Source: Lepeophtheirus salmonis
Taxonomy: Eukaryota > Arthropoda > Copepoda > Siphonostomatoida > Caligidae
Reading direction: 5' to 3'
NCBI RefSeq assembly: GCF_016086655.4
Contig: NC_052136.2
Span: 51,018,492 to 51,082,491 of the forward strand
Length of the DNA: 64,000 nt
Shown here: in pieces, positions 31,715 to 42,480 of the stretch
Numbering within the stretch: the first letter of the stretch is position 1
Layout: each line of letters begins with the position of its first letter
The notes under the pieces: model-generated
The model's database searches: none
The model's input: the letters and a program-made list of their open reading frames with translations, nothing else
Told to the model about the DNA's origin: nothing
Translations under genes and position numbers: made by a program

Positions 31715-34619
31715 ATATTTCGTACGGTTAGTTCTAGGTTTTCCTTATGGTAAAATCGCTCAACCTATTATCTCAGTAAATAATTAGTAAGAAGAAAACC
31801 GCTTTCATTTTAAAGAGATTTTTTAGGGGTACACCGGAAAGGTCTACGGGAAACACGTTCTTAGTCATAATATACGATGTTCAAGTTCGAACCGACTTCA
31901 AAAAAGTTCGTCTCATATTCATTAAATTGGAATGAGGGATCTGATACATAACTATCTTTGATGATAGGCGATAGGGTTCAACTACAGCATTGGAGAAAAG
32001 AGTCTCTTGGGTTTCGCGGTTATGGAGGATTCCTCGTTGGCCTATGCCTTCATATGTTACCCGCATGGGTAAATTAACAAGCATGAGCGAGGATATAAAT
32101 AGATATATTTAAATTAATAAATAAATTGTTACACACATCTAATAATCCAAATAAAATGCATAAGAAAATACATAGACGATATATCAAATTTAAAATGAGT
32201 AATTGAATATGGTAACAGTGTATTCCATAAATTGTTGATAACTAAATCATGGAACAGTCCAACGTTAATTTATCTAAGACAATTTTATACTTCAACATCC
32301 ACATTGGCTTAATTTTGTAAATCTTGGAATATGATATTTATATAGCATGTTGAAGTTCCACTATCAATATGGCTATTCGAATCTAAGCTTTTGCTGCAAG
32401 ATCATATACTTAAGTACAAAGTTGAAGAACTAGAGAGCCTCAGACTCGGGGATACTCAATGGGCTCCTCTGCTGGTGTTATAATACAGGAAAGAGGGAAT
32501 AAACGTTAATAAGATATTGGATGAGTCCATAGAATTGACAATATCTCACTACGCACGGTTAAATACTGTTCCTATCGTCCATTTTGACAAAAACATGATA
32601 AATAATTTGTTTGTTCGACGTGAAATATAAGCCTATGGAGTTGGTGAATATTCAATATTGTCAATCTATTGGAACTTATAGAATATATAGGTAGTACTTA
32701 AGTTCTGCATCATTCGACCTATGAATTCATCTTGATTCGAGTTCCCAACTTTGAGCTGAATAAGGCATTCATTCCGGGGGGATAACTCTCAAAACTTAAT
32801 GTACATCCGAGTTTCACAGGGACAACTCTATTGTCAAATCAATTCTACTCCAGGCATATGAGAATGAGATGACAATAAATATTCAATTGAGTCATTAATT
32901 AAAGTATATTCACCAATGCAGGTAAGTCAACAAAACCTTAAAAACTCACTTTTTCTTGTAATAATAACTAAAGACAACTATGTAAACTCCTTAGTAGTCC
33001 TGCATAAAAAACATTGACGAATTAAAAAAAGAAACAGTTGTATTTATAATTTTTAAACACGGGGATTAGATTGGAGTCTTACATTGGAGTACTTTGGATT
33101 GAACCAAATCTGTGATCATAATGTGTAGCAGCACTCATAAGAAATACCCCCTCCCCTAAGAATGAGGTGTTGCGACTATAAGTAACTGAATAAATATTTA
33201 TAATAAATTCATTTAAAACAACAATATACAATCTACTTGCGTGGTTCCATTTTGTGAAACTAGAAAAGATGTTAAAGAACATAAAGAAGCTTCTTTTCAT
33301 TAATTTCCTAGCAAAAATGGTGAGGTTTAAGAAAAATAAGAAAATATTTTGATACTTATCTTAATTTTTGATATATTTACTCTTTAAAATGGAATCGAAT
33401 TAGATTTGAAAGACTTAACGTACTTGAAAAAAAACACATTCAAAATTTACATAACAACTCTAATAAATGTGTATTAAATTTTCAAATTTACTTTTAATTT
33501 GTAAAAAAACATATTTTCTTGTACTGAAGCACGACGGAGGAAAAACAACAAATAATTTTGATGATATGTGAAATTTTTTAAAGCCATGTTAATGTTTCAT
33601 CTTTATCTGAACTGAAGGAAACCCCGTATTTGAATTGCGTTCCAAAAGGAATTTAAGTTATACGTCTAGAACATGAAGAACAATTTTTGTACATAACTAA
33701 AAACTATGCAGTTATAATACAAAACAGTAATTATGTCTTGTTATAAATAATAACAATACAAAAATTAAAAATAAATATCTTTATTATTTGTACAATAATC
33801 ATCAAACATAAGCATCATGAAGTTTCAAATATATATTCTAGCTTTTCAAAACTGTATAATCAAAGTATAGAGAAAAAAATCATAAGCTATTATGCTCATT
33901 TTGGAAGTCAATAAATTTACATAACTTTATACTATCCCTTAAATTTTATCTAGATTATTATAAACTGTTAACATATTGTTTCAGGATCTCCAATCAATGG
34001 ATTCCATTTGATCAGATCAGTTAATTTAAAATTCATAATTTGTAGATCAAATTTGAAGGTTCCTATAAAAAAATTATTCACCTTTTTGTTATGAATTACT
34101 TTCTTTCATGTGGTGAAGTCTTAAATCTTCTTACTTTTTGAAGTCGAAATATGAAAACAATATAAATGAAGATAAAATATTAAGTATTTGAAGTTATAAT
34201 GATATTATATATGGATTTGCACATGAAGACAAGATTTTGTTATAAGATTTTAAAGTCTTATAAATATGGTGTAATACAAGAAAATTACAAAGGTTTTGGC
34301 CGGAAACTGGCTTTTTACTCTCAATACGCATGTTACATATTATTTTTCTAAGAAATATAAAATATAAAAATATATACGATGAAGACTAGATTCATAATCG
34401 TATGGTATGACTATTTAGGAGCATACATGTTCGTTCAATCCTCAATCCAATCAATCTAGTTATCTAGCTAACTAACTAAAATAACAGATCCATTTAAATA
34501 TAACGGAACAATCGCTTCCTATATGAACAAACCTACTGATTGAATATCGTATTGAAGCATGGATACATTTTTAGCTGAATCCCCCTTTATACGAAACAGG
34601 TATACTATGTATGTGTAAA
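31715..34619. other. Long gene-free stretch
   Basis: Only short frames (67 codons at 31,881-32,084 minus, 73 codons at 33,079-33,300 minus), none with a motif. Much of 33,300-34,620 is A/T-dominated. No RNA gene, repeat array or splice-supported exon could be recognised. Confidence 0.3.
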
Positions 34620-34980
34620 CTGAAAGCAATCCTCAATTCTCTATCTCCCTCGCCTCCCCTCACGGCCTCCACTTCGAAGCCCATTGTGTTAATCAACCTT
34701 TGTTTTTGGGGCCCATTTTAGAATTTGGGGGACAACGCACTCTGCGTATAAGTAGCTACGGCCATGTTTGTATCTAATATCATTTCCTGGACCCAAATTT
34801 TCTAGTGACGCTCTTTGTTTCAAGTTTATCAAACTGAGCCCATATAAAAAAGAACAGAGGGCGGGACCGATAGAGCCGCTGAACCTAAACCGGGCACAAC
34901 CTTGTTTATTTGTACTAATAATTAAATTCAAGTCCTCTTTTTCCCAATACTTAAATATCAAAACATGGAGCTGTATCTAA
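34620..34980. repeat. Higher-GC repeat fragment shared with 62.16 kb
   Basis: This stretch is visibly richer in G and C than its surroundings and has open frames on both strands (90 codons minus at 34,689-34,961, 70 codons plus). The segment CCGCTGAACCTAAACCGGGC followed by ACAACCTTG at 34,875-34,905 is found with small changes at 62,165-62,195 (CCGTTGAACCTGAGCCGGAC, ACAACCTTG). That makes a dispersed element more likely than a gene. No known domain in either frame. Confidence 0.4.
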
Positions 34981-35330
34981 GGAAGAATGAATGTTTATAG
35001 ACTACTATATAGTCAATATTCCCTAATGCCTATGTATGAGTATGTATTTCATTTAGTCAGTTATTCTCTAAGGTGTGGTAGAATGTAACTTTTAACTTAT
35101 TAAGGCAAGTAACTAAGGGGGACTACCTCCATTTAACATTTACTTGCTTAGTACTTCATATTATATATATTAATCAAGGCAATTTAGTTATGAGAACAAC
35201 CAGATATTATGTGATACGTGTTATATTCTAAAATATTTACATACACTGATAGCAAATGGGCAATGAGGTGTCTCGACATTAAGAACAGATGACAAATTAT
35301 AGTCGTATACGGTGCTGATAATTGGAAGTA
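34981..35330. other. AT-rich DNA, nothing recognised
   Basis: No open frame above background and no repeat match noticed. Confidence 0.3.
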
Positions 35331-35780
35331 GTATATAAAAATAACCAAAAATTATCATGGTAACCATGAAAATTTGAAGAATGTTTTAGAGTAGAGCAGC
35401 TTAGCTGCCTTTCCTTTTTGTTATATCAGCCACAAGCAGCTGTAACGAGGGGGAAATGGAAATAAAAAGGACATAAGTCCAACAGGCAACAAGGACTTAC
35501 AAATATGACTCTGCAACAAATCCTTAGGGTTACTTTCCGTCTTTTATGAGCATACACAAATGTTCGATCCGGTTTTGTATACATCAATGATATGGTTTAT
35601 GTAGTAGATAAAGGCAGCAAGTTAACACCTTAACAATTAAACAAAAATGACAAAACATAGGATCGAAAAAGAAAATTCATTCTTCAGTTTGCCAACTGCA
35701 AAAAAAAAAAAAAACGAGCTAAAAAATGCCCCCGATTTTCATCCCTAGTCGTATACATTGGTATTTTTTTAAAAGCACGA
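35331..35780. repeat. Dispersed repeat family B, copy 1
   Basis: Aligns well with 47,725-48,060. Both have CATGGTAACC, AATTTG-AATGTTTAG, AAGGACTTACAA, then CTCTGCAACAAATCCTTAGG against CTCCGCAACAAATCCTCAGA, and TTCCGTCTTTTATGA. A weaker third copy lies at about 38,550-38,720. A 15-A run is at about 35,700. Non-coding. Confidence 0.6.
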
Positions 35781-35930
35781 GGAGAATACAGGAGGGATAA
35801 TTATGGTATTAGTGAATTTAGACCTTTGATACATCAGCTGCCTGTTATATCATTTTGGGAGGAGCAAATGAATTACTGCTACATTTAAAATATTATTATT
35901 CCAGGGAAAATATTATGATTCTACTTTCAA
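35781..35930. repeat. Dispersed repeat family C, copy 1
   Basis: Contains TATGGTATTAGTGAATTTAG, CATCAGCTGCCTGTTATATC and CTACATTTAAAATATTATTA. All recur with few changes at 43,290-43,440, and part (GGCAGCTGATATTAACAAGG, TTAAATCAGTAATACTGTAT) appears inverted at 52,040-52,135. Non-coding. Confidence 0.55.
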
Positions 35931-37113
35931 TGCAAAGACATCTTTTACTACAGGGCTTGAACTCTAAAACTAGCGTATGTATTTCATTCATTTTCTTATT
36001 ATTAGTATTGTATATACATATATTACTTAATGCTAGGTGAGTATATCTATTCTATTAATTAATTATTGTCATTATCCATTCATTGCTCATAAACAACAAT
36101 TTTGTTTGGATTAATTAAGAATTTTATTATCGTAAAATTCTTAGTTACCTGGTATTTTTTAATTCTAACATTATTCGCTTAGAATCAAGCAAAAAATATT
36201 TTATTAATATTATGTTTAAAAACTTTCTGAGGATGGTTTTTTATAGATACGTTTTTGTGGACAAATAATGATTAATAAATAGAAAAGAGCAATTACAAGA
36301 AATTAGGGACCAGCTATTATACTTGTAGTATCAGTTACATCGAAACTCAGGAATGAAATAAGTATAAATATGATTATTAATTAATAATATTTATTGTATA
36401 TATCCAAAGTTACAAGGAATAAATCTAATCTAATAGCATGTGTTAATTATTTTCTCTAGTGACTATTATCTACATCAAGGAAAGGTGTATTTTTTTATAT
36501 TTGAAATTTAGTTATCCTTTAGGGTAGAACGGAATTACAAATATATAGCTACGCTTTCAATAAAATATGACATTAATACAGTAGACTTAAGTTAATGTCT
36601 ACTATTAATGCATTAAATATATTATTTTTATATTCAAATTAATATATTTTGCAAAAAAATTATACCAAAGATAGGGGATAATTCTTCTTGTAGAGGGAGA
36701 TGTTATCACATGACGACTTATTAAATAGTGAACCAAAATTCAATAAAGAGCACACAGATTCAACTGTTTTTCCTATTCTAATCGCTATATTTAGTTTTTT
36801 CTTCACACACATTTCCTCTATAGCCATAAACTAAAAATTATCCTTTTTATTGAAAATATGTACAATTGTTGCAACTGGTATAAGCATATTGTACAATTTA
36901 CCATTTGTACGCCTTAATAGGTTACAACATCAGTGATTACATATAATAACCAACTATTCATTGATACTATCATTTCATTTGGATCCTTTAAAATTTCTTA
37001 TTTATTTACGTGTAATTGAATGTGGGGTTTTTAACTTGATAATGTGCCAGAGAATATGTATCAGCGAGTTTCATCAATAGTCAATACTTAAGCCATTAAT
37101 ACATCCACCATAA
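35931..37113. other. Repeat mosaic without genes
   Basis: Holds a copy of the block found at 22,650-22,740 (36,530-36,610) and a block at 36,655-36,760 (ATACCAAAGATAGGGGATAA, AGAGGGAGATGTTATCAC) that recurs at 43,215-43,300 and 43,470-43,520. It also holds a GTACAA-type segment at 36,850-37,040 related to the MITE at 20,705. No coding signal. Confidence 0.45.
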
Positions 37114-37293
37114 ATGGAATATTCAATTATTGCATTAACCTCATCACATGTAGAAAAAAATATCGTTAGTGTGGGCCCTCAGTCAAGAACAGAGGCTAGG
37201 GTAATTGCATCAAGTGTCCTAAAGGGAGTTCAAAGAACTCGCATATTTATATTTACCTTAGGCCTCGCTCACGGTAAACCTTACTTATATTTT

Positions 37294-37322
37294 CTTTTAA
37301 TGGTTGATGCAACCATTAAAAG
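37294..37322. other. Perfect 13-bp inverted repeat (hairpin)
   Basis: CTTTTAATGGTTG and CAACCATTAAAAG are exact reverse complements separated by ATG. The stem is perfect over 13 bp with a 3-base loop. It lies at the end of a 73-codon frame (37,114-37,335) that shows no recognised motif. It may be a structural element, the tip of a palindromic repeat, or chance. Confidence 0.6.
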
Positions 37323-37654
37323 CAAAAAATTGTGAAGTCCCATTACAGCCCATTATATTCTATTTTCTTCATTGTGGAGATGAAGCATTCATATCCAAAG
37401 TTTGTATTTGACATAAAATGGCAAGATTTGTAATATGAGATCACTGATACAGCATAAAACATACAATAAATGGGTATTGCGTACCCATTATATCACTGTT
37501 ATGAATTAGATGAGAACCTGTTGGTCAATCCTCTCCAAAAGCTGGTACCACCTTCTAATATTATTTCACTTCCTGTATATATATAAGATGATATAAATAA
37601 TACAAACTGGGGGAATTTGTTATACATTAAACTCATTTTTGCAAGTTTTATAAA

Positions 37655-38488
37655 TACAGTTTGGAACGATTAAATCTGCTGCAACTTTGTAGTACCACCC
37701 CAGACGTATATTTTGTACTGGCACTGATTTTTCTGTTGCTAAGGGTTCTCGCAGTATTTAGTTAGTTACAAAGAAAGCGTAGTGACAATAACATCTCTCT
37801 AACATGGAAAAAAAAGGACAATGTCTTCAATGAGAGAGATCGAAGATGCGGCACTATTCAACTTATGTTTAGTGATGATCCAACTTTTAACAATAAAGAG
37901 ATTTCTTCCATCCTGAAAATGCCAAAACTAACGGTTGTAAGTATCAGAGCGAACCTTAAGGAGTGTGATAGCCCACTGGAGCCCGTGGAGAGGAAGGTGC
38001 ACGACCCAGAGGGCCGCAGGAAGGTAATTAAAAAGGAGTTCTGAAGGAGGTAGTGTTCCTGGCAAGAGGTCGTGGGTATAGCAGTAGGACTCGCCCCAGC
38101 GCCCATAACGCCAATGCTCCAGAAGTGGCTTAAAGAAAATGTGTTTGACTTTGTACAGTTCACACTTTGGCCCCTCCTCACCAGATTTGAACACCCTTAA
38201 CTACTGGGTGCGGTATTACGTGGATAGTAACACAAATATGACCCCTGCAACACCAAGGAGAGCCTAATTGCTACTATCCACCGCACATTTGCCTCTCTCC
38301 GGCTGCTGCAAGTTCAAAAGATGTGATCCCGTTTCCGTATTTTAGATTTTGGAGGCAGAAGGCGGTTTTATTAAATAAATGTCTTCTCTATAACCTAATA
38401 AACATATGACTTTCTTGATTTCAATAAATATTAAAATAGAGCTGTAGTTTTATTTTTCGGGCGGCATATTTAATCGTTCCACCCTGTA
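37655..38488 (+). mobile_element. Internally deleted mariner-like element with TIRs
   Basis: The element spans 37,657-38,486. Left end CAGTTTGGAACGATTAAATC and right end, read inverted, CAGGGTGGAACGATTAAATA match at 16 of the first 19 positions. Both are flanked by TA. The length of 830 bp is too short for a full transposase gene. Coding remnants point along the plus strand. Confidence 0.85.
37813..38390 (+). pseudogene. Mariner-like transposase remnant
   Basis: The N-terminal portion (from about 37,860) reads through stops as a winged-helix-like segment. After a deletion, WLKENVFDFV (38,130) and, in another frame, FGPSSPDLNTLNYWVRYYVD (38,165-38,225) give the region of the third catalytic Asp, in which the conserved final Asp is replaced by Asn. 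The end is recognisable up to the poly-A-rich terminus near 38,390. Many frameshifts show that it is non-functional. Confidence 0.7.
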
Positions 38489-39670
38489 CATATGTAATAC
38501 TATTAGATTTGTATAAAGTATGAACTACCGGTATGCTAAAAACGAAACCAAAAATGAACGTGGTAACTCTAACAATTTTAAAAAGAGTAGCTAAGCTGTA
38601 ATGACGTTTTACATATATTAGCAGGAAGCAACTGTGAGAAGAAGGAAATCAACACAAATCTCACACCCTATCTTGCAAGGACATAGGCAATAATTACTCT
38701 GCTGTCAATCTTCGATTCTACGCGCTGTCCAACTTTTAATTCCCCCGATAAACAATCAGTGTTACTTGCAGTCGTGTCTTCTTGCTATCTTGTCCCAGTA
38801 GAATCTGATTAATTATACTCAGAGTCCAAGTCTAGGATAAAATGACTGAGATAAAATATGACTTCACAGCAATACATGGAGACGATTATATCACTTCATA
38901 ATAAGTCATATCATCAATTTCAAACCATAAAAACTGACTGAAATTATCTCCTTATTTACCGAATATACATACAAATATTAATAAATATACGAATGATCAA
39001 TTAACCTCTTCCATTGCATGTAATACATCATTCTAATCATCGTAGTCTTACAGAGATCCTTAGATGTCCATAGTATATACTTTTTCTGTGTCGAAGTCCT
39101 CATGCTCCAAGTTCGAGATGATCTCTCTAAGCTTAGGCCTCAAGGAATCCAATACAAGTTCAAGTCTTCATGCCCTTAGACAAGTACATACATTAACTTT
39201 ATTATTAAAAATTTAATGGAACGCCATTTCTTTGAACGTACCCCTTATGTCTGTTGGGATATATTTCTCAAACTTTTGCGCACCTTGTCGCCCCAATGAA
39301 TCTCTTTCCCTATAGAAAATTCTTAGACCCTGCGTACAGCGTTACCTCGATAATACAAAAATACCCAATGTATTTTGTTGTCAGCTGTCGATTGCCTCAT
39401 CTCGCTTGATACGTCATGGTTATTTCATAATGTATTATTTTTGATAAATAAACTAAGTAATAAGTTATTCTGTACTTATGACAGAGTCCAAAAGGATATG
39501 AATACATTTTCCTGTTGATTCCTCATCCTTTATAAAATATGTAGGAGTTAGACTTGTTGAGATGATATTAATTATTCATCATAGTACCTTGTATTCTTTT
39601 TTTGTTTTGTTTTTTCCTTTTTATTTTTGTATAAAGGAATGATCATTTTTACTCAGTTATAATAAACATT
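38489..39670. other. Repeat family B copy and possible LTR region
   Basis: 38,540-38,720 is a diverged family B copy. At 39,345-39,440 the words ATAATACAAAAATACCCAAT and GTTGTCAGCTGTCGATTGCC recur at 47,550-47,600 and 49,525-49,560. The last few hundred bases before 39,670 directly precede a Gypsy primer-site-like sequence and may include its 5' LTR (a TATAATAAACA word sits at 39,658). A matching 3' LTR was not found. Confidence 0.4.
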
Positions 39671-39799
39671 TTTAAATCTTAACATTGTTGACCCCGACGT
39701 GATATCATACCTCCTAAAAATTTTCATTCTGATGCTCAAGACCATGCAGACAATGTCCCTCAGATCAAACAAAATTACGTAGCTGAAAAGGTCAGTAAC

Positions 39800-40470
39800 T
39801 TAACCCTTGCTGTAGCAGAACTACGTCTTCCAAAATTATCGGCGATGGATCCAGAAAATTGATTTCGAAGAATTGAGCTGGATTTTTGATGAGGAAGATC
39901 AATGAAGATCAGACCAAATATTATTTAATGGCTTCAGCATTACATGATGAAGTTTTTAGGTCTATCCTTATTAAAAAGGAAGGTTTCACGTATGATCGTG
40001 CAAAAAAGCAATTTTACAGAAATATGGTCTCTCACCTTCAAATATAATTTTTAAAAAAATCTGATATGCTGTGCAATTCATTGGATTTTTCCTTGGGGAA
40101 GTTATAGATGAAGTAGTGTAGCGTCCCTTTGACGAGAAATACATTCATGATTTGCGTCATCATTTACTAAAGGAGGCCCTCATCAGAATTGTGCCTAAGA
40201 CCAACAAGGGTACTTGAGAGCACAGTCCAATTCAATTGAAGAGTTGAAGCAAATGGGTGTAGGAGCCAAATAACTTAACAATTAAAATATTTCCCCTGTG
40301 GAAGACTCGTCCGCTTTGCCTCCTATCAATCATGTTTTCAAAAAAACCTCTTCATAACACGTCCAAATTTTATAAATCTAAGGAGAAAAAAGATATCTGC
40401 TATTATCATTCTAAATTTAGAATGAACGCAACTACCTGTTCAGGAGCTAGTTGCCATTTTTATGTACTTG
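39800..40470 (+). pseudogene. Gypsy gag fragment
   Basis: Around 39,815-40,000 the translation gives VAELRLPKLSAMDPENW (one stop), F-RRIELDF, then DQTKYYLMASALHDEVFRSI and KKEGFTYDRAKKQFYRNMVS. This is the capsid-like region typical of Mag/Gypsy gag proteins that assemble the particle. Later pieces run to about 40,440, where YCHF/C-type cysteines hint at a lost knuckle. Multiple stops interrupt the frame. Confidence 0.7.
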
Positions 40471-40539
40471 TTTCAAAAAACTAAATTGCCCTCGGATGCA
40501 CGGAACCGAGGTTGTAAATAAACCGTCAAACTTCTTTTT

Positions 40540-41275
40540 CATCAAAAACAATTCAAATTTGATTAACTTTGTGGTAGATACAGGAGTACAATTGTCTGTT
40601 ATTCCATTTAACAAATGTAAAATTATTTTTCGAGAAAAACTCTCCTTATTATTGGAGATGAAGGAACCCTCGTTGACGTTATTGGTACAACAACTTTAAC
40701 TCTTAATCTAGAAAATATAGGAGTTTTCCAATGAAAATTTATCGTGGTACTGGTCGTCTAATTTTGGGGGCAGATTTTTATATAATTTCAGATTTAGAAT
40801 TGATATTTTCAATAAAAAATTATTCCAAGATGAACCATGCTTCATTACAGAACTATCGAAGACGCAAGAAATCAAATCGCAATATAATGATGTCTTTGAT
40901 AATAAAAGTTTCATTGAAACTTATCCAGCTCACGGAGTTTAACACCATATCGAGTCGAAATGTCCTCCTTGCTTTGCGAAATCACGCAAGTTAGATGGCG
41001 AGAAGTTAAATTTTGTCCTAGATGAAATCAACCAATTGTTAAAAAAAGGAATCCTACGATCGTCTTCTTCTAATTTTTCTTCCGTTATTCCCGTCGTTCT
41101 AATACCCAAAGGAAGCTGACGAATGTGCAGCGACTATCGTCAATTAAATAGGATGGCGGACCTTGATGGGTATCCCTCCCAAATTTAAGAGATTTGGTGG
41201 CTAATCTAAAAACTATAAATATTTTTAGTAAAATGCATATACACAGAGCGTATTACCAAATCATTATTGATTCTT
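40540..41275 (+). pseudogene. Gypsy protease and N-terminal reverse transcriptase fragment
   Basis: At 40,558-40,610 LINFVVDTGVQLSVIP holds the protease active-site Asp-Thr-Gly. After a damaged linker, 40,930-41,170 gives HHIES-CPPCFAKSRKLDGE, LDEINQLLKKGILRSSSSNF and SSVIPVVLIPKGS, then MCSDYRQLNRMADLDGYPSQ. Next come LRDLVANLKTINIFSKMHIH and RAYYQIIIDS at 41,185-41,273. These are the first conserved boxes of Ty3/Gypsy reverse transcriptase, with the first catalytic Asp region altered (K-M-H-I-H in place of K-x-D-L). The copy ends before the YxDD box. Confidence 0.8.
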
Positions 41276-41280
41276 GAATT

Positions 41281-41574
41281 GAATTGGAGTCAAAGTAATC
41301 TCCCAAATACATTATTAATATTTTAAAAAGGGCAAAATAAAATAAAATTCAAATAAAATATTAATTTACTTCAAAAGATAATCTGTTTAAAAATACTTTA
41401 TTAACGTATTTGCATCTCTAAATTTATATAATTATTACAATTGACAATTAAAAAAATAAAGATTTTTGATGCATCTTCTATGTTTTTAACATACCTAACT
41501 ATGACAATTCGAATGGTTTTGTCAACTATTTCTACTTTTTAACGGAGTCAACTACTTTTTCACATCATCACTCT
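41281..41574. other. AT-rich DNA after the Gypsy truncation
   Basis: No open frame or repeat recognised. Some of this may belong to the upstream end of the Helitron that finishes at 41,831. Confidence 0.3.
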
Positions 41575-41831
41575 ATGTATTTTATCTTTATGTCTAAGCC
41601 TTATAATCTCCTTTTTAGAAAAAGCAGAAGAGTTTAGAATTAATTTTAATTTCTTAATGACCAGGAGAACTCTACTCTATCTCCTTATAAAAGCAGTTCT
41701 AAATATATATACCTTCGGTATTTATACGGTCAGATACGGTCTTTATTTGTTTCTTTTATATTAAGGAGAAGAATTCTTAATTAATTTTAATTTCTTAATG
41801 TCCCGAGCAATGCCGGGTAAATTTACTCTAG
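41575..41831 (+). mobile_element. Helitron 3' terminus (left end uncertain)
   Basis: At 41,802-41,817 CCCGAGCAATGCCGGG forms a GC-rich stem (CCCG with CGGG) in otherwise AT-rich DNA. Ten to twelve bases later comes CTAG (41,828-41,831) followed by T. A short hairpin, a short spacer, a CTRR end and insertion next to T are the hallmarks of a Helitron 3' end. A possible 5' end is the TCTATGTATTTTATC near 41,574, following the TC-start rule, but this is weak. TTAATTTTAATTTCTTAATG upstream of the hairpin is also present at 41,640-41,660, suggesting an internal or nested duplicate. No Rep/helicase protein, so it is non-autonomous. Confidence 0.6.
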
Positions 41832-42270
41832 TATTTATTATTTGCAAGTTCAAATTATATTTGGGGCGAAATAAAACATTTTTTTATTTAGCGGCCCAAA
41901 CGTTATTATTTAACCATTTTAACACACAAAATATTGAAGTCCATGGCAGGATCCTGGGGGAATTAGAAAACAAGTTCATTAAGTATTTATTATCAATTGA
42001 AACAATTTTAGTAAATTCATGCTCTGAATACTTTGTTCATTCACTATTAACCAATATATTTTTAAATACATACGAACAGTAAAAGTATTTGGTTTGGTTA
42101 TTATATTGTATCATATTTCTAACAGTCCAGAAAAAAAAAAAAAAAAACCGAAGCTTTTCATACGAAATATTTGATAAATATACCTAGTGTACAAGTTTTA
42201 ACTTGTATAAGTAAATTGTACAAGTCGTAGACAAAAAATATAAGAATTTAGATTATTCAAATATATACAC
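41832..42270. other. Short region with an unrecognised 94-codon frame and a GTACAA segment
   Basis: A plus-strand frame at 41,798-42,082 overlaps the Helitron end and continues outside it, with no known motif. A 16-A run lies near 42,130. At 42,190-42,235 the words GTACAAGTTTTAACTTGTAT and AAATTGTACAAGT relate to the MITE ends at 20,705-21,090. Confidence 0.35.
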
Positions 42271-42480
42271 TAGTGTTGGGTTACGGTCTGGAGATCCTAT
42301 ATCCGTCTTAGGCTGTTATATATTTTTTTTTTTTGCACCAAACTAAAGCTCGGTTTGGACCAGTCTTATATAAAAATTTGGTCCAAAGGAAAACTTCAGT
42401 TTACATCGGTCCAAAGGAAAAATTCGGTCTAGTTCGGTCCAAAAAATTTGTTCTAGGTTTGCTGGTCGTTCCTATAGAAA
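42271..42480. repeat. Truncated hAT-like MITE, left end
   Basis: Starts TAGTGTTGGGTTACGGTCTG and continues with repeated GGTC-type words (TCGGTTTGGACC, TCGGTCCAAAGGAAAA, TCGGTCTAGTTCGGTCC). The same organisation and many of the same words occur in the complete element at 58,438-59,019. No right terminus is visible, so only the left part survives. Confidence 0.65.

Larger units (their letters stand above)
39671..41280 (+). mobile_element. Ty3/Gypsy retrotransposon, 5' part only
   Basis: The element starts with a segment TTGTTGACCCCGACGTGAT (39,685-39,703), similar to the primer-binding site and leader seen at the start of many arthropod Gypsy elements. Gag, protease and the beginning of reverse transcriptase follow in order on the plus strand and stop abruptly near 41,275. 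Integrase, the rest of RT and the 3' LTR are absent. The copy is truncated and full of stops. Confidence 0.75.
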
